Of a stretch of 64,000 nucleotides of DNA, positions 7,941-16,072 are shown one piece after another. The notes under the pieces were generated by a model. The model did no database searches. It worked only from the letters and a program-made list of their open reading frames with translations, and was not told the DNA's origin. Positions within the stretch are counted from its first letter, which is position 1, and each line of letters starts with the position of its first letter. The position numbers and the translations under genes were made by a program. Source of the DNA: Balneolaceae bacterium (GTDB lineage Bacteria; Bacteroidota; Rhodothermia; Balneolales; Balneolaceae); assembly GCA_017643365.1 (NCBI GenBank), contig JAEPNO010000003.1, forward strand, positions 124,001-188,000, read 5' to 3'.

Positions 7941-9317
7941 ATGAAACAATCGCTACTATTCTCGCTGTTTTTCGTTTTTGCGCTTTCTATTTCTACGAAC
8001 TCGAGCGCTCAAATTACTCCTGAAATTCTACATACCATTGGAACTGCTGCTAGCGCAGATCGCCTTGAGAACGACATTAGAACTTTAGCAGATTTCGGAA
8101 CTCGGCACACTTTATCCGACACCGTTTCGAGCACCAGAGGCATTGGCGCTGCTCGCAGATGGATCAAGGCAGAATTTGAGAAGATTTCGGAAGAATGCGG
8201 CGGATGTATGGAAGTATTTTATGTGAGCGATTACATCGAAGGCGATGAAAATTCACGCATCCCGGTAACAACCAACATTGTAAACGTGGTAGCAATACAA
8301 CGTGGTACGGCCGATCCTAACCGATTTGTGATGATGAGTGGCGATATCGACTCGAGAGTTTCGGATCCACTGGATGGCACATCCGATTCGCCTGGTGCAA
8401 ATGATAATGCTTCAGGAATGGCCGGCACTATCGAAGCAGCACGGATTCTTACTCAATACGAATTTCCCGGTTCTATTATTTACGCCGGATTGAGTGGCGA
8501 AGAACAAGGTCTTTTTGGTGGCCAAATTTTAGCCGATTACGCCCTTGAGCAAGGCTGGAAAATTAAAGCTGTGCTAAACAACGACATGATTGGAAACATC
8601 AAAGGCATAAACGGGGTGATTAACAACACCACCGCTCGTGTTTTTTCGGAAGGCACTCGGGCCGTTGAAACCGAGCGTGAAAGTCGCATCCGCAGATTTA
8701 CAGGGGGTGAGGTTGATTCTCCTTCCCGAAATATTGCCAGATATGTAGATTTGATGGCCGATAAGTACATCCCCAATCTCGACATTATGATGATTTACCG
8801 TTTGGATCGATTTGGGCGGGGCGGGCATCATCGTCCGTTTAACGCTGTTGGTATTCCCGGAGTTCGCATTATGGAAACCAACGAAAATTATGTGATGCAG
8901 CACCAAGATATTCGTGTTGAGGACGACATTAAATATGGCGACACTATCGATGGCGTTGACTTCGATTACGCAGCCAAACTTACTAATCTGAATGCAGTTG
9001 TACTTGCAGGGATGGCATGGGCACCAAGTCCGCCGGCAAATGTACAAATTCGAGGTGCTGTTCGTCCAAGCACAACTTTGAGTTGGGATGCATTAGATGA
9101 AGAGCAAAATCCGCAGCTGGCTGGCTATAAAATTTACTGGCGATTAACCGATCACAACCAATGGCAGTGGAGTGAGTTTGTGCCAGCTGATCAAACCGAA
9201 CACACGCTAGAAAACGTAGTAATTGATAATTACCTGTTTGGAGTAGCCGCTGTATCGAAAGAAGGCTTTGAAAGCCCGGTTGTATTTCCTGGACCGAACG
9301 GTAGTTTCGGCGACTAA
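7941..9317 (+). CDS. Secreted M28-family metallopeptidase with fibronectin III domain
   Basis: A 458-residue secreted aminopeptidase-like protein. A signal peptide covers about 1-23, the M28 catalytic domain about 40-355, and a C-terminal fibronectin type III domain about 360-455 (VRPSTTLSWDALDEEQNP). Zinc-site residues are visible: GANDNASG (D155), SGEE (E187, E188), NNDM (D215) and a C-terminal histidine in GGHHRPF. At the first zinc-ligand position, where most M28 peptidases have His in HxD, this protein has GDIDS (D135, D137). It could be a subgroup with an Asp ligand or an enzyme with changed activity. The gene faces ppx with a 10-base gap between stops. Confidence 0.85.
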   Translation: MKQSLLFSLFFVFALSISTNSSAQITPEILHTIGTAASADRLENDIRTLADFGTRHTLSDTVSSTRGIGAARRWIKAEFEKISEECGGCMEVFYVSDYIEGDENSRIPVTTNIVNVVAIQRGTADPNRFVMMSGDIDSRVSDPLDGTSDSPGANDNASGMAGTIEAARILTQYEFPGSIIYAGLSGEEQGLFGGQILADYALEQGWKIKAVLNNDMIGNIKGINGVINNTTARVFSEGTRAVETERESRIRRFTGGEVDSPSRNIARYVDLMADKYIPNLDIMMIYRLDRFGRGGHHRPFNAVGIPGVRIMETNENYVMQHQDIRVEDDIKYGDTIDGVDFDYAAKLTNLNAVVLAGMAWAPSPPANVQIRGAVRPSTTLSWDALDEEQNPQLAGYKIYWRLTDHNQWQWSEFVPADQTEHTLENVVIDNYLFGVAAVSKEGFESPVVFPGPNGSFGD

Positions 9318-9327
9318 TCCGGTAGCC

Positions 9328-10917
9328 TTACGCTTCCACTGATTTAGATTTCGAAACAATCTTTAGTTTTTTGCCGGTCACTTCTTCCAGCAAATTCGAC
9401 TTTCTCATCGCGCCCCAGATTTCCAGCTGGGGTTCGTCGATGGTGGTGATGGTGAGTTTTAATTCTTCATCATTCTGTTCAACTTCAAGGTGTTGAACAT
9501 TCTGGTAATGGCTTCGATCCAGTCCATCGGCCACCCGCAATATCCCCGACAGTTTTCTAATCCGATCTTTTAATGGTTTCGGTAATTTCCAGAAATCGAG
9601 ATGGCGTTTTTTGGGAGTTGATCGACGGTGATACCGCGCTACGTGTGCCATAATCTCGATTTCATCTTCCGAAAAACCTTTGAGATCGGCATTTCTTATC
9701 AGATAAAGTGCATGCTTGTGATGAGCTTTATGCGAAATATAATACCCGATATCATGCAGATAAGAGGCCAATTGAAGCAATTCCTTATCACCTTCTGATA
9801 AATCAAGTTCCTCTTTTAAGTGATCAAAAATCGTTTCCGCTAAATTGGCCACATGGCGGGAATGTTTCTCGTGCCAGCTGCACTTTCGAAGGAGTTCAAA
9901 CACACTACGGATTCTTGGATCTTCAAACTCTTCGCCCGTTGGCAAGCCAATCATTTCGTTTTTGAGATATCGAATGATGATACCTTCACGAAGCGCTTGT
10001 GTTGATATTTTTATCTGCTCAATATCAAAGGCAGAGATCAGCCATTTTACAAGTACTACTCCTGTATTTATAAATCGAACTCTTTTTGCATCCAACCCTT
10101 TTACGTTCAATCGTGCAGCTTCATCTAACTGAATGAATTCCTCATAAAAAGCCATGAAATCATCGCGAGTGTAGCTAAACTCGTTGAGTGTAATATCTAC
10201 CGGAAGCCCCTTTCTAGCCGCAATAATTGAAGCTATGGCCTGCATGGTACCCGATGATCCGATAATCGTTTGAACACTATGTTTTTCAATCTCCGATTTT
10301 AATCCATCAAGTACCGCAGCATAGTGTTCTTCGAGACGGTTGATGTCTCTTTCTGAAATAGGATCGTCGGGAGCAAAAATGTCGGTCATTCTGGAAACCC
10401 CGATTTTTTTACTCATCAAAAAGTGAAATTCATTCCTATTTAAGATGATGAACTCAACGCTGCCACCACCGATATCAACCACCATCTCAGCTTGGTCTTT
10501 CAACATTAAGCCATGTTGAACCGCATAGCCAATAAGTTCTGCCTCTACGGTGCCCGGTATTGCATTTATCTTTATCCCAACTTGATCGATGCTGGCTTGA
10601 ATAAACTCGCCCCCATTTTCAGCTTCTCGAATAGCGCTGGTCGCATACGCCAAAATCTTTTCTACTTCGTAGCTATCGCAAAGCACTTTAATTTTTTTTA
10701 GTGCCTCTAATCCGCGTTGAAATGCATCATCAGCAAGCCGAGTGCCTAACCCTCCTTTCGCTAATTCTACCATTTCTTTAAGATCATCTAATCGCCTGAA
10801 ACTACCGTCGGTATATAAATCTGCAATTACTGCATGAAAAGAGTTGGTACCCAAATCGATGGCTGCAATGCGTTTAACAAATTTAGGCTGTGAATCGTCT
10901 GATCCGATAATGTCCAT
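9328..10917 (-). CDS. ppx: Ppx/GppA-family exopolyphosphatase
   Basis: A 529-residue enzyme of the Ppx/GppA family, which removes terminal phosphate from polyphosphate or from pppGpp and so links to starvation signalling. The N-terminal ASKHA ATPase-like fold has phosphate loop AAIDLGTNSFHAV (about 18-30) and the second loop VVDIGGGSVEFI (about 141-152). The C-terminal half is the HD-type helical domain with LHDIGYYISHKAHHKH. From sequence alone it cannot be decided whether polyphosphate or pppGpp is the main substrate. It is transcribed divergently from the S8 protease, with about 106 bases between starts. Confidence 0.9.
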   Translation of the reverse strand: MDIIGSDDSQPKFVKRIAAIDLGTNSFHAVIADLYTDGSFRRLDDLKEMVELAKGGLGTRLADDAFQRGLEALKKIKVLCDSYEVEKILAYATSAIREAENGGEFIQASIDQVGIKINAIPGTVEAELIGYAVQHGLMLKDQAEMVVDIGGGSVEFIILNRNEFHFLMSKKIGVSRMTDIFAPDDPISERDINRLEEHYAAVLDGLKSEIEKHSVQTIIGSSGTMQAIASIIAARKGLPVDITLNEFSYTRDDFMAFYEEFIQLDEAARLNVKGLDAKRVRFINTGVVLVKWLISAFDIEQIKISTQALREGIIIRYLKNEMIGLPTGEEFEDPRIRSVFELLRKCSWHEKHSRHVANLAETIFDHLKEELDLSEGDKELLQLASYLHDIGYYISHKAHHKHALYLIRNADLKGFSEDEIEIMAHVARYHRRSTPKKRHLDFWKLPKPLKDRIRKLSGILRVADGLDRSHYQNVQHLEVEQNDEELKLTITTIDEPQLEIWGAMRKSNLLEEVTGKKLKIVSKSKSVEA

Positions 10918-11023
10918 ATATATTAACTTGTCATTTAATGTACTAAATCGTGAAGTAGCTCTGTTTTTAATATCACGAATAACCTACTTTTCTACCAAAT
11001 TCATCAAGCACACAATACATTTT

Positions 11024-13942
11024 ATGCGCCTTTTAACTTTATCGACTCTTCTAGCAGTCATTTTCACTGTTTCAGCTCAATCTCAATCAACCGCTCCTTC
11101 CTATTTCGACGGTACATTGATCGTAAAATTCGAAGACTTCGACAATGTACAAAAACTTAATCCGGCAATGACTAAGGAAGTTGTTCAATCGAATGTTACC
11201 AATGCATTAGCCAAACATGGGTTAATTTCAGAAAAACCGCTTTGGAGCGATCAACTAAACCAAGCGTTTCGCCGAACAACCATCGAGAAACGAAAAGTAG
11301 CGCCCAGCTCTGAGATCACCAGATCTATCAGCCGACTTGTTGAATACAAATACACCTCACAGATCGACCCATTAATGCTGGCTCGAAAAATTTCCAACAT
11401 GCCGGGCGTAGAATATGCCGAACCTCGCTATTTGAGAATGACCAGCCTTGTACCAAACGATCCTATGGACAATGCATACACATCCGTTCATAAATTTCCT
11501 GAAGCCTGGGATATTAGCACCGGAAGCGAAGAAGTAATTATTGGTATTATTGATAGCGGCGTTAACTATAAAAACGTTGATCTTAAAAACAAACAATGGT
11601 TTAACGAAGACGAAATCCCTGACAACGGCATTGATGACGATGAAAATGGCTTTGTTGATGATTATTTAGGTTGGGACTTTTGGGAAAGCGGTACTACTAT
11701 TTTTAATCTTGAAGAAGATAACGACCCGATGGCAGCCCACAGTGATCACGGTACGCACGTGGCAGGTATTGCTACAGCCGAAGCCAATAATGGTATTGGA
11801 ATCACGGGAACAGGTTACAACAGCCGTTACATGGCAATCAAAGCCGGTGGTATTGAAGATGATCCTAGCTCTGAAGTGGATGAATCTCGATTAGTTGGCT
11901 TCGGATACGATGGAATCCTTTATGCGGTAGCGAATGGAGCTGACATTGTAAATTTAAGCTGGGGAGGTCCCGGTTTAGCAAACGCCGAACAGGATATTAT
12001 CACCTTTGCGGTTGATGCCGGTCTTGTAATTGTTGCCGCAAGTGGTAACGAAAATACCACTGAAATGAGTTCTCCGGCCTCTTACGATGGTGTACTTTCG
12101 GTTGGAAGTATTACCAGCGGTTCACAACGTTCTTCGTTCTCTAATTTCGGGTATACCGTTGATGTTTTCGCAGTGGGTTCAGGTGTACTTAGTACTGCCG
12201 GTTTCGATTCTACCACCTATCTTATCAAAAGTGGTACTTCAATGGCTTCTCCCGTGGTTGCCGGTCTTGCCGGATTGATCAAAGCACAAAACCCTAGCTG
12301 GTCGCCCCGCAGAATTATCCACCAGATCAGGTCTTCCTCCGATGCTTTTACTAACGTAAGCGATCCGCTGTTATATGGCAAAGGCATCATGAATGCAGAG
12401 GCATCACTGTCTGCACCTTTACCCGGTCTTTCAATCAGAGAGCTCGCTATTTCAGATACTGAAGGAAACTCGTTAAGTGTTGGTGAAAGTGGTGTAATTG
12501 AACTTACTATAGCTAACTACGGAGAAGCTACAACAAACCTGAATATTACTTTAGAGGCATTCCAAGAAGATATGGTAATCACTAATGGTGAAGTTGCTTC
12601 CGGTGCTTTAGCCGCCGATGACTCCACTCAGATTGAGTTCACATTCGACATACCGGAAGGATATGATTTGAGTGATCCACCGACATTTGTTGTTCGTTTT
12701 TCGGATGACGCCAGTGGATACACCGATTTCGATGTTATTCAATTTGATGACTTAAACTTCGGCGTGATGAATGGCAACAATGTTACCATGTCGTTTGGTG
12801 CAAACGGTACCATTGGTTTTTCTGATCCTTCTGCAGCTACCGGTGGTGTTGGATTTATTCCCGCCGGCTTTACAAATATTTTATACGAAGCCGGTATTAT
12901 TATGATGGAAGGTGGTAACCCATTTTTGAATGAGGAGCCAAAGATTTCAAATAACGTTAGAAATGCATCCGGTTTCTACGATTCTGACTTCGACCCCGAT
13001 ATTCCATTTGCCGTAGATAATGGTGGCGAAATTGCTACCGCAGCAGGCACCGGATCTTTTGTACCAAATAGTTTTGCCGACTTAGACGGCGTTGCTATTC
13101 AAATAAACACCTATGCATTTGATGAAACGGGTATTGAAAACACTGTATACACGCAATATGCGATAAAGAATATTACTTCAGATACATTTGAAGATTTTTA
13201 CCTCGGTATTTTTACCGATTGGGATGTAGACAATTTTGCGAATAACAGCGTCTTATTCGACCCGAAAAATGAGTTCATGTATATTTATGATCCATCTTCA
13301 CAAGCAGATTACCCATTTGTAGCTGTAATCCCTATGCAGACAGCCTCAGGGAATATTGCTATTAATAACGGCTATGAGGGCAATGAGTCGGATTACAGAT
13401 TCAATATTTATGATGGTTACGATGACACTGAGAAAGAAAACTCATTAAAATCCGGCCTAAATAATACCGGTGTTAACAGTGCTGATGTGTCTACTGTTGT
13501 GGCTTCCGGTCCTTACGAGTTCAACCCGGATGTGACCATCAAATTAGGCTTTATGTACGTTTATGGAGCTGATTACCCATCGTTACGCGACAATGTAATT
13601 GCAAGCAAAGAACGCTTTGTGTTCGAAGTTGATGAACCGGGCGTTTATACAAGTGGCGAATTTGAATCAGAGATTCCGTTAAGCACTAATTTACAACAGA
13701 ATTATCCTAATCCTTTTAACCCATCAACTCAACTAACATTTGAGCTTGCTGAGTCGGGGATGACCCAATTATCCATTTACAACGTACTTGGGCAAGAAGT
13801 TCAAACCTTGGTGAATGAAGTTCGTTTTGCCGGGAAATACGTTTTGGATTTTGATGCCTCATCTTTGAACAGTGGAATCTATTTTGCTGTTTTGAAAACT
13901 GCCAACGCATCCAAAACCATTAAAATGACACTCATCAAATAA
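11024..13942 (+). CDS. Subtilisin-like S8 protease with T9SS type A sorting domain
   Basis: A 972-residue secreted serine protease starting at the ATG 11024. An upstream in-frame extension has no signal peptide and overlaps ppx, so I rejected it. Parts in order: signal peptide (1-20), inhibitor-like propeptide (about 27-140), then the S8 domain with Asp177 (IIDSGV), His242 (HGTHVAG) and Ser406 (GTSMASP). Ig-like and beta-sandwich regions follow. The C-terminal sorting domain of about 80 residues begins QNYPNPFNPST and holds the typical VLGQEV and SGIYF motifs. By family knowledge it is exported by the Sec system, then by the type IX system to the surface or outside. Confidence 0.95.
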   Translation: MRLLTLSTLLAVIFTVSAQSQSTAPSYFDGTLIVKFEDFDNVQKLNPAMTKEVVQSNVTNALAKHGLISEKPLWSDQLNQAFRRTTIEKRKVAPSSEITRSISRLVEYKYTSQIDPLMLARKISNMPGVEYAEPRYLRMTSLVPNDPMDNAYTSVHKFPEAWDISTGSEEVIIGIIDSGVNYKNVDLKNKQWFNEDEIPDNGIDDDENGFVDDYLGWDFWESGTTIFNLEEDNDPMAAHSDHGTHVAGIATAEANNGIGITGTGYNSRYMAIKAGGIEDDPSSEVDESRLVGFGYDGILYAVANGADIVNLSWGGPGLANAEQDIITFAVDAGLVIVAASGNENTTEMSSPASYDGVLSVGSITSGSQRSSFSNFGYTVDVFAVGSGVLSTAGFDSTTYLIKSGTSMASPVVAGLAGLIKAQNPSWSPRRIIHQIRSSSDAFTNVSDPLLYGKGIMNAEASLSAPLPGLSIRELAISDTEGNSLSVGESGVIELTIANYGEATTNLNITLEAFQEDMVITNGEVASGALAADDSTQIEFTFDIPEGYDLSDPPTFVVRFSDDASGYTDFDVIQFDDLNFGVMNGNNVTMSFGANGTIGFSDPSAATGGVGFIPAGFTNILYEAGIIMMEGGNPFLNEEPKISNNVRNASGFYDSDFDPDIPFAVDNGGEIATAAGTGSFVPNSFADLDGVAIQINTYAFDETGIENTVYTQYAIKNITSDTFEDFYLGIFTDWDVDNFANNSVLFDPKNEFMYIYDPSSQADYPFVAVIPMQTASGNIAINNGYEGNESDYRFNIYDGYDDTEKENSLKSGLNNTGVNSADVSTVVASGPYEFNPDVTIKLGFMYVYGADYPSLRDNVIASKERFVFEVDEPGVYTSGEFESEIPLSTNLQQNYPNPFNPSTQLTFELAESGMTQLSIYNVLGQEVQTLVNEVRFAGKYVLDFDASSLNSGIYFAVLKTANASKTIKMTLIK

Positions 13943-13944
13943 TA

Positions 13945-14910
13945 GTGTCTGTCGATACTCATTCCATTTCAAAAACGCCCGTTAAAGCTACTTTCAAAAG
14001 TGCTAAATGGGCGTTTAATGGGCATGTTCATACTGTAGTTTCTTCGCAATTTCTCCCTATCACTGAGGTGGATTGCACCAGAGTTGAGATTCCAACTCCA
14101 GACGAAGATTTTCTGGAACTTGATATTGCCAATGGAGATGTTGACAAACCTATAGTTGCCATTTTTCACGGGTTGGAAGGGAGCTCTGAACGCTTTTACG
14201 TGCGCAACTTGATGGCAGAATTGAAGCTTCATGGTTTAACTTCTGTAGCCATGAATTTTCGGGGATGTGGCAGCCGAATCAACGAAAAACCTCGTTTTTA
14301 TCATTCCGGGGAAACCAGCGATTACTTTACACTCTTCGATTGGATTCAACATAATTATCCCGATCGTAGAATTTATGCCGTTGGGTTCTCTCTTGGTGCA
14401 AATGCACTAGTAAAATCGCTTGGAGAGGTTCAAGTGAACCATCCCGTAACTAAAGCAGTTGCTGTTTCACCTCCTTACGATTTAAAACGCGGATCAATAA
14501 ATCTACAAAAGGGCTTTAACCGAATTTATGAGTTTCGATTTATGCGAACGCTTCGTAAAAAACTTGAATTAAAACGAGCTCAGTTTCCCAGTATTCCTGA
14601 TTTCACCGGGTCAACGCTCTACGATTTTGACGATCAAATTACCGCTCCGGTTCATGGCTTTAATAACGCAGATCATTATTACGAGTCTTGTTCATCTAAA
14701 GGTTTTTTAGGCGATGTTAAAAAGCCTCTGCTAATTATCCATAGTAAACAAGATACCCTTACACCACTGGAATATGCACCATTCTCTGTAATCGAAAGCA
14801 ATCCGAACATCTCAACTATTTTTACCGAGCGAGGCGGCCACGTTGGATTTATCTCTTCTCCTCGAAACTGGTTGAATCAAACCATTGTTGAATGGTTAAT
14901 GCAGCACTAG
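13945..14910 (+). CDS. YheT-like alpha/beta hydrolase
   Basis: A 321-residue cytoplasmic hydrolase of the YheT/EMB8 type. The nucleophile elbow is GFSLGAN (serine in GxSxG), the oxyanion region is FHGLEGSS, and the catalytic histidine is probably in GGHVGF near residue 299. The acid is likely in SKQDTLTP. It opens with GTG two bases after the protease stop, with no nearby in-frame ATG. Substrate unknown; relatives are annotated as esterases. It may be read through from the protease gene. Confidence 0.8.
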   Translation: MSVDTHSISKTPVKATFKSAKWAFNGHVHTVVSSQFLPITEVDCTRVEIPTPDEDFLELDIANGDVDKPIVAIFHGLEGSSERFYVRNLMAELKLHGLTSVAMNFRGCGSRINEKPRFYHSGETSDYFTLFDWIQHNYPDRRIYAVGFSLGANALVKSLGEVQVNHPVTKAVAVSPPYDLKRGSINLQKGFNRIYEFRFMRTLRKKLELKRAQFPSIPDFTGSTLYDFDDQITAPVHGFNNADHYYESCSSKGFLGDVKKPLLIIHSKQDTLTPLEYAPFSVIESNPNISTIFTERGGHVGFISSPRNWLNQTIVEWLMQH

Positions 14911-14953
14911 AGCTGTATCTTTCGCAGAATTGATAACTAAACGAAGATAAGCG

Positions 14954-15910
14954 ATGGTAATCATCATTGGAGCGGGCCCAATTGGCTTGGCAACAGGAAT
15001 TCAACTCAAGAGAAAAGGCATCCCATTCAGAATTATAGAACGGGGCAGCCTTGTACATTCGCTGTATAAATATCCCACAAATATGACCTTTTTCTCGACC
15101 TCAGATCGGCTCGAAATTGGGGATATTCCGTTCATTTCTCACGGACCAAAACCCACCCGAAGTGAAGCGTTGGAATATTATCGTCGGGCAGCAGAGCATT
15201 ACGATTTACCCATCAATCTTTATGAGTCGGTACAGCGAGTAGATGGCGTAGACGGCAATTTTACGGTGGTGACAGATAAATCGGACTACAAAGCCAGCAA
15301 AGTAGTTGTTGCAACGGGTTTTTATGGAACTGCAAATAAAATGAATGTACCAGGCGAAGATTTGCCAAAAGTGAAACACTACTACGATGAACCTCATCCC
15401 TATGCATGGCAAAATGTGCTGGTAGTTGGTGCCGGTAATTCCGGTGTTGATGTTGCTCTTGAGTGTTTCCGATCTAATGCCAATGTTACTATGGTTGTGA
15501 AATACGGCGAGATTAAGAAGTCGGTGAAATATTGGGTAAAACCCGATATCGAAAATCGAATTAAAAACGGTGAGATTGCAGCTTATTTCAACTCGGAAAT
15601 CAAAGAAATTCGGGACAAGGATGTGGTACTTACCACACCGGAAGGCGAAGTAACGATTAAGAATGATTTCGTGCTGGCAATGACGGGATATCACCCAAAT
15701 TATGCACTTATGGATGCATTGGGAATTGAATTAACCGATGATGAGAATTGTATGCCAATTCATCAAGAAGATTCGCTGGAAACCAACCGCAAAGGAATGT
15801 ATGTAGCGGGTGTGGTTTGTGGGGGTATGGATACCAGCCGGTTATTTATCGAAAATTCGAGAGTTCACGCGGATCAGATTGCGGAACATGTAGCCAACTC
15901 ATTAAAATAA
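14954..15910 (+). CDS. ypdA: YpdA-family bacillithiol disulfide reductase
   Basis: A 318-residue FAD and NADPH-dependent oxidoreductase. The FAD Rossmann loop is IIGAGPIGLATG (about 3-14), and the NADPH loop is VVGAGNSGVDVALE at about 157-170. YpdA family members (Bdr) reduce bacillithiol disulfide without a redox-active CxxC pair, and no CxxC is seen here. The window also carries bshA, so a bacillithiol redox system is supported. It is 43 bases after the YheT-like gene and converges on the SRP RNA. The start ATG is immediately in front of the Rossmann loop. Confidence 0.88.
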   Translation: MVIIIGAGPIGLATGIQLKRKGIPFRIIERGSLVHSLYKYPTNMTFFSTSDRLEIGDIPFISHGPKPTRSEALEYYRRAAEHYDLPINLYESVQRVDGVDGNFTVVTDKSDYKASKVVVATGFYGTANKMNVPGEDLPKVKHYYDEPHPYAWQNVLVVGAGNSGVDVALECFRSNANVTMVVKYGEIKKSVKYWVKPDIENRIKNGEIAAYFNSEIKEIRDKDVVLTTPEGEVTIKNDFVLAMTGYHPNYALMDALGIELTDDENCMPIHQEDSLETNRKGMYVAGVVCGGMDTSRLFIENSRVHADQIAEHVANSLK

Positions 15911-15913
15911 AAA

Positions 15914-16015
15914 AAGGGCAAGCGACCTATATCACGTCGCTACGACCTAATTACCGTTGCTGCATTCCTGCCCTGGCGGAGTTCAAAGGGAGCTGACTGT
16001 ATAGGACTTGCCCTT
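15914..16015 (-). ncRNA. ffs: Signal recognition particle RNA (4.5S-type, small form)
   Basis: About 102 bases on the minus strand. The ends pair (AAGGGCAAG with CTTGCCCTT, then CCTATA with TATAGG). The apex holds the Ffh-binding region in GCCAGGGCAGGAATGCAGCA, with a GGAA-type tip and CAGG/AGCA symmetric loop, flanked by CCG/CGG. After the stem there is a run of T (forward A at 15909-15915) as terminator. The RNA binds Ffh and directs membrane proteins to the Sec translocon. It ends right at the ypdA stop on the opposite strand. The exact ends are estimates. Confidence 0.88.
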
Positions 16016-16022
16016 AGAACAG

Positions 16023-16053
16023 TGAAGATAAGGTGAATCTGATGAACATCCAA
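16023..16053 (-). promoter_or_regulatory. Promoter of the SRP RNA
   Basis: On the minus strand, TTG (16053-16051), a spacer of 20 bases, and TATCTTCA (16030-16023), which partly matches the Bacteroidota -7 consensus TAnnTTTG. Seven bases later the first base of the SRP RNA stem (16015) begins, the expected start distance. The promoter lies just downstream of the cyclase gene stop. Confidence 0.5.
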
Positions 16054-16072
16054 CCAAATATGCGAGCATTTT

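Noticed and set aside
8574..9047. 157-residue minus-strand frame inside the M28 peptidase gene
   Set aside because: Antisense shadow of a well-supported gene; no family character.
10844..11023. Upstream in-frame extension of the S8 protease
   Set aside because: It overlaps the ppx gene on the other strand, has no signal sequence, and the ATG at 11024 gives a good signal peptide.
15206..15694. 162-residue minus-strand frame inside ypdA
   Set aside because: Antisense shadow with unusual composition; ypdA is clearly the coding strand.
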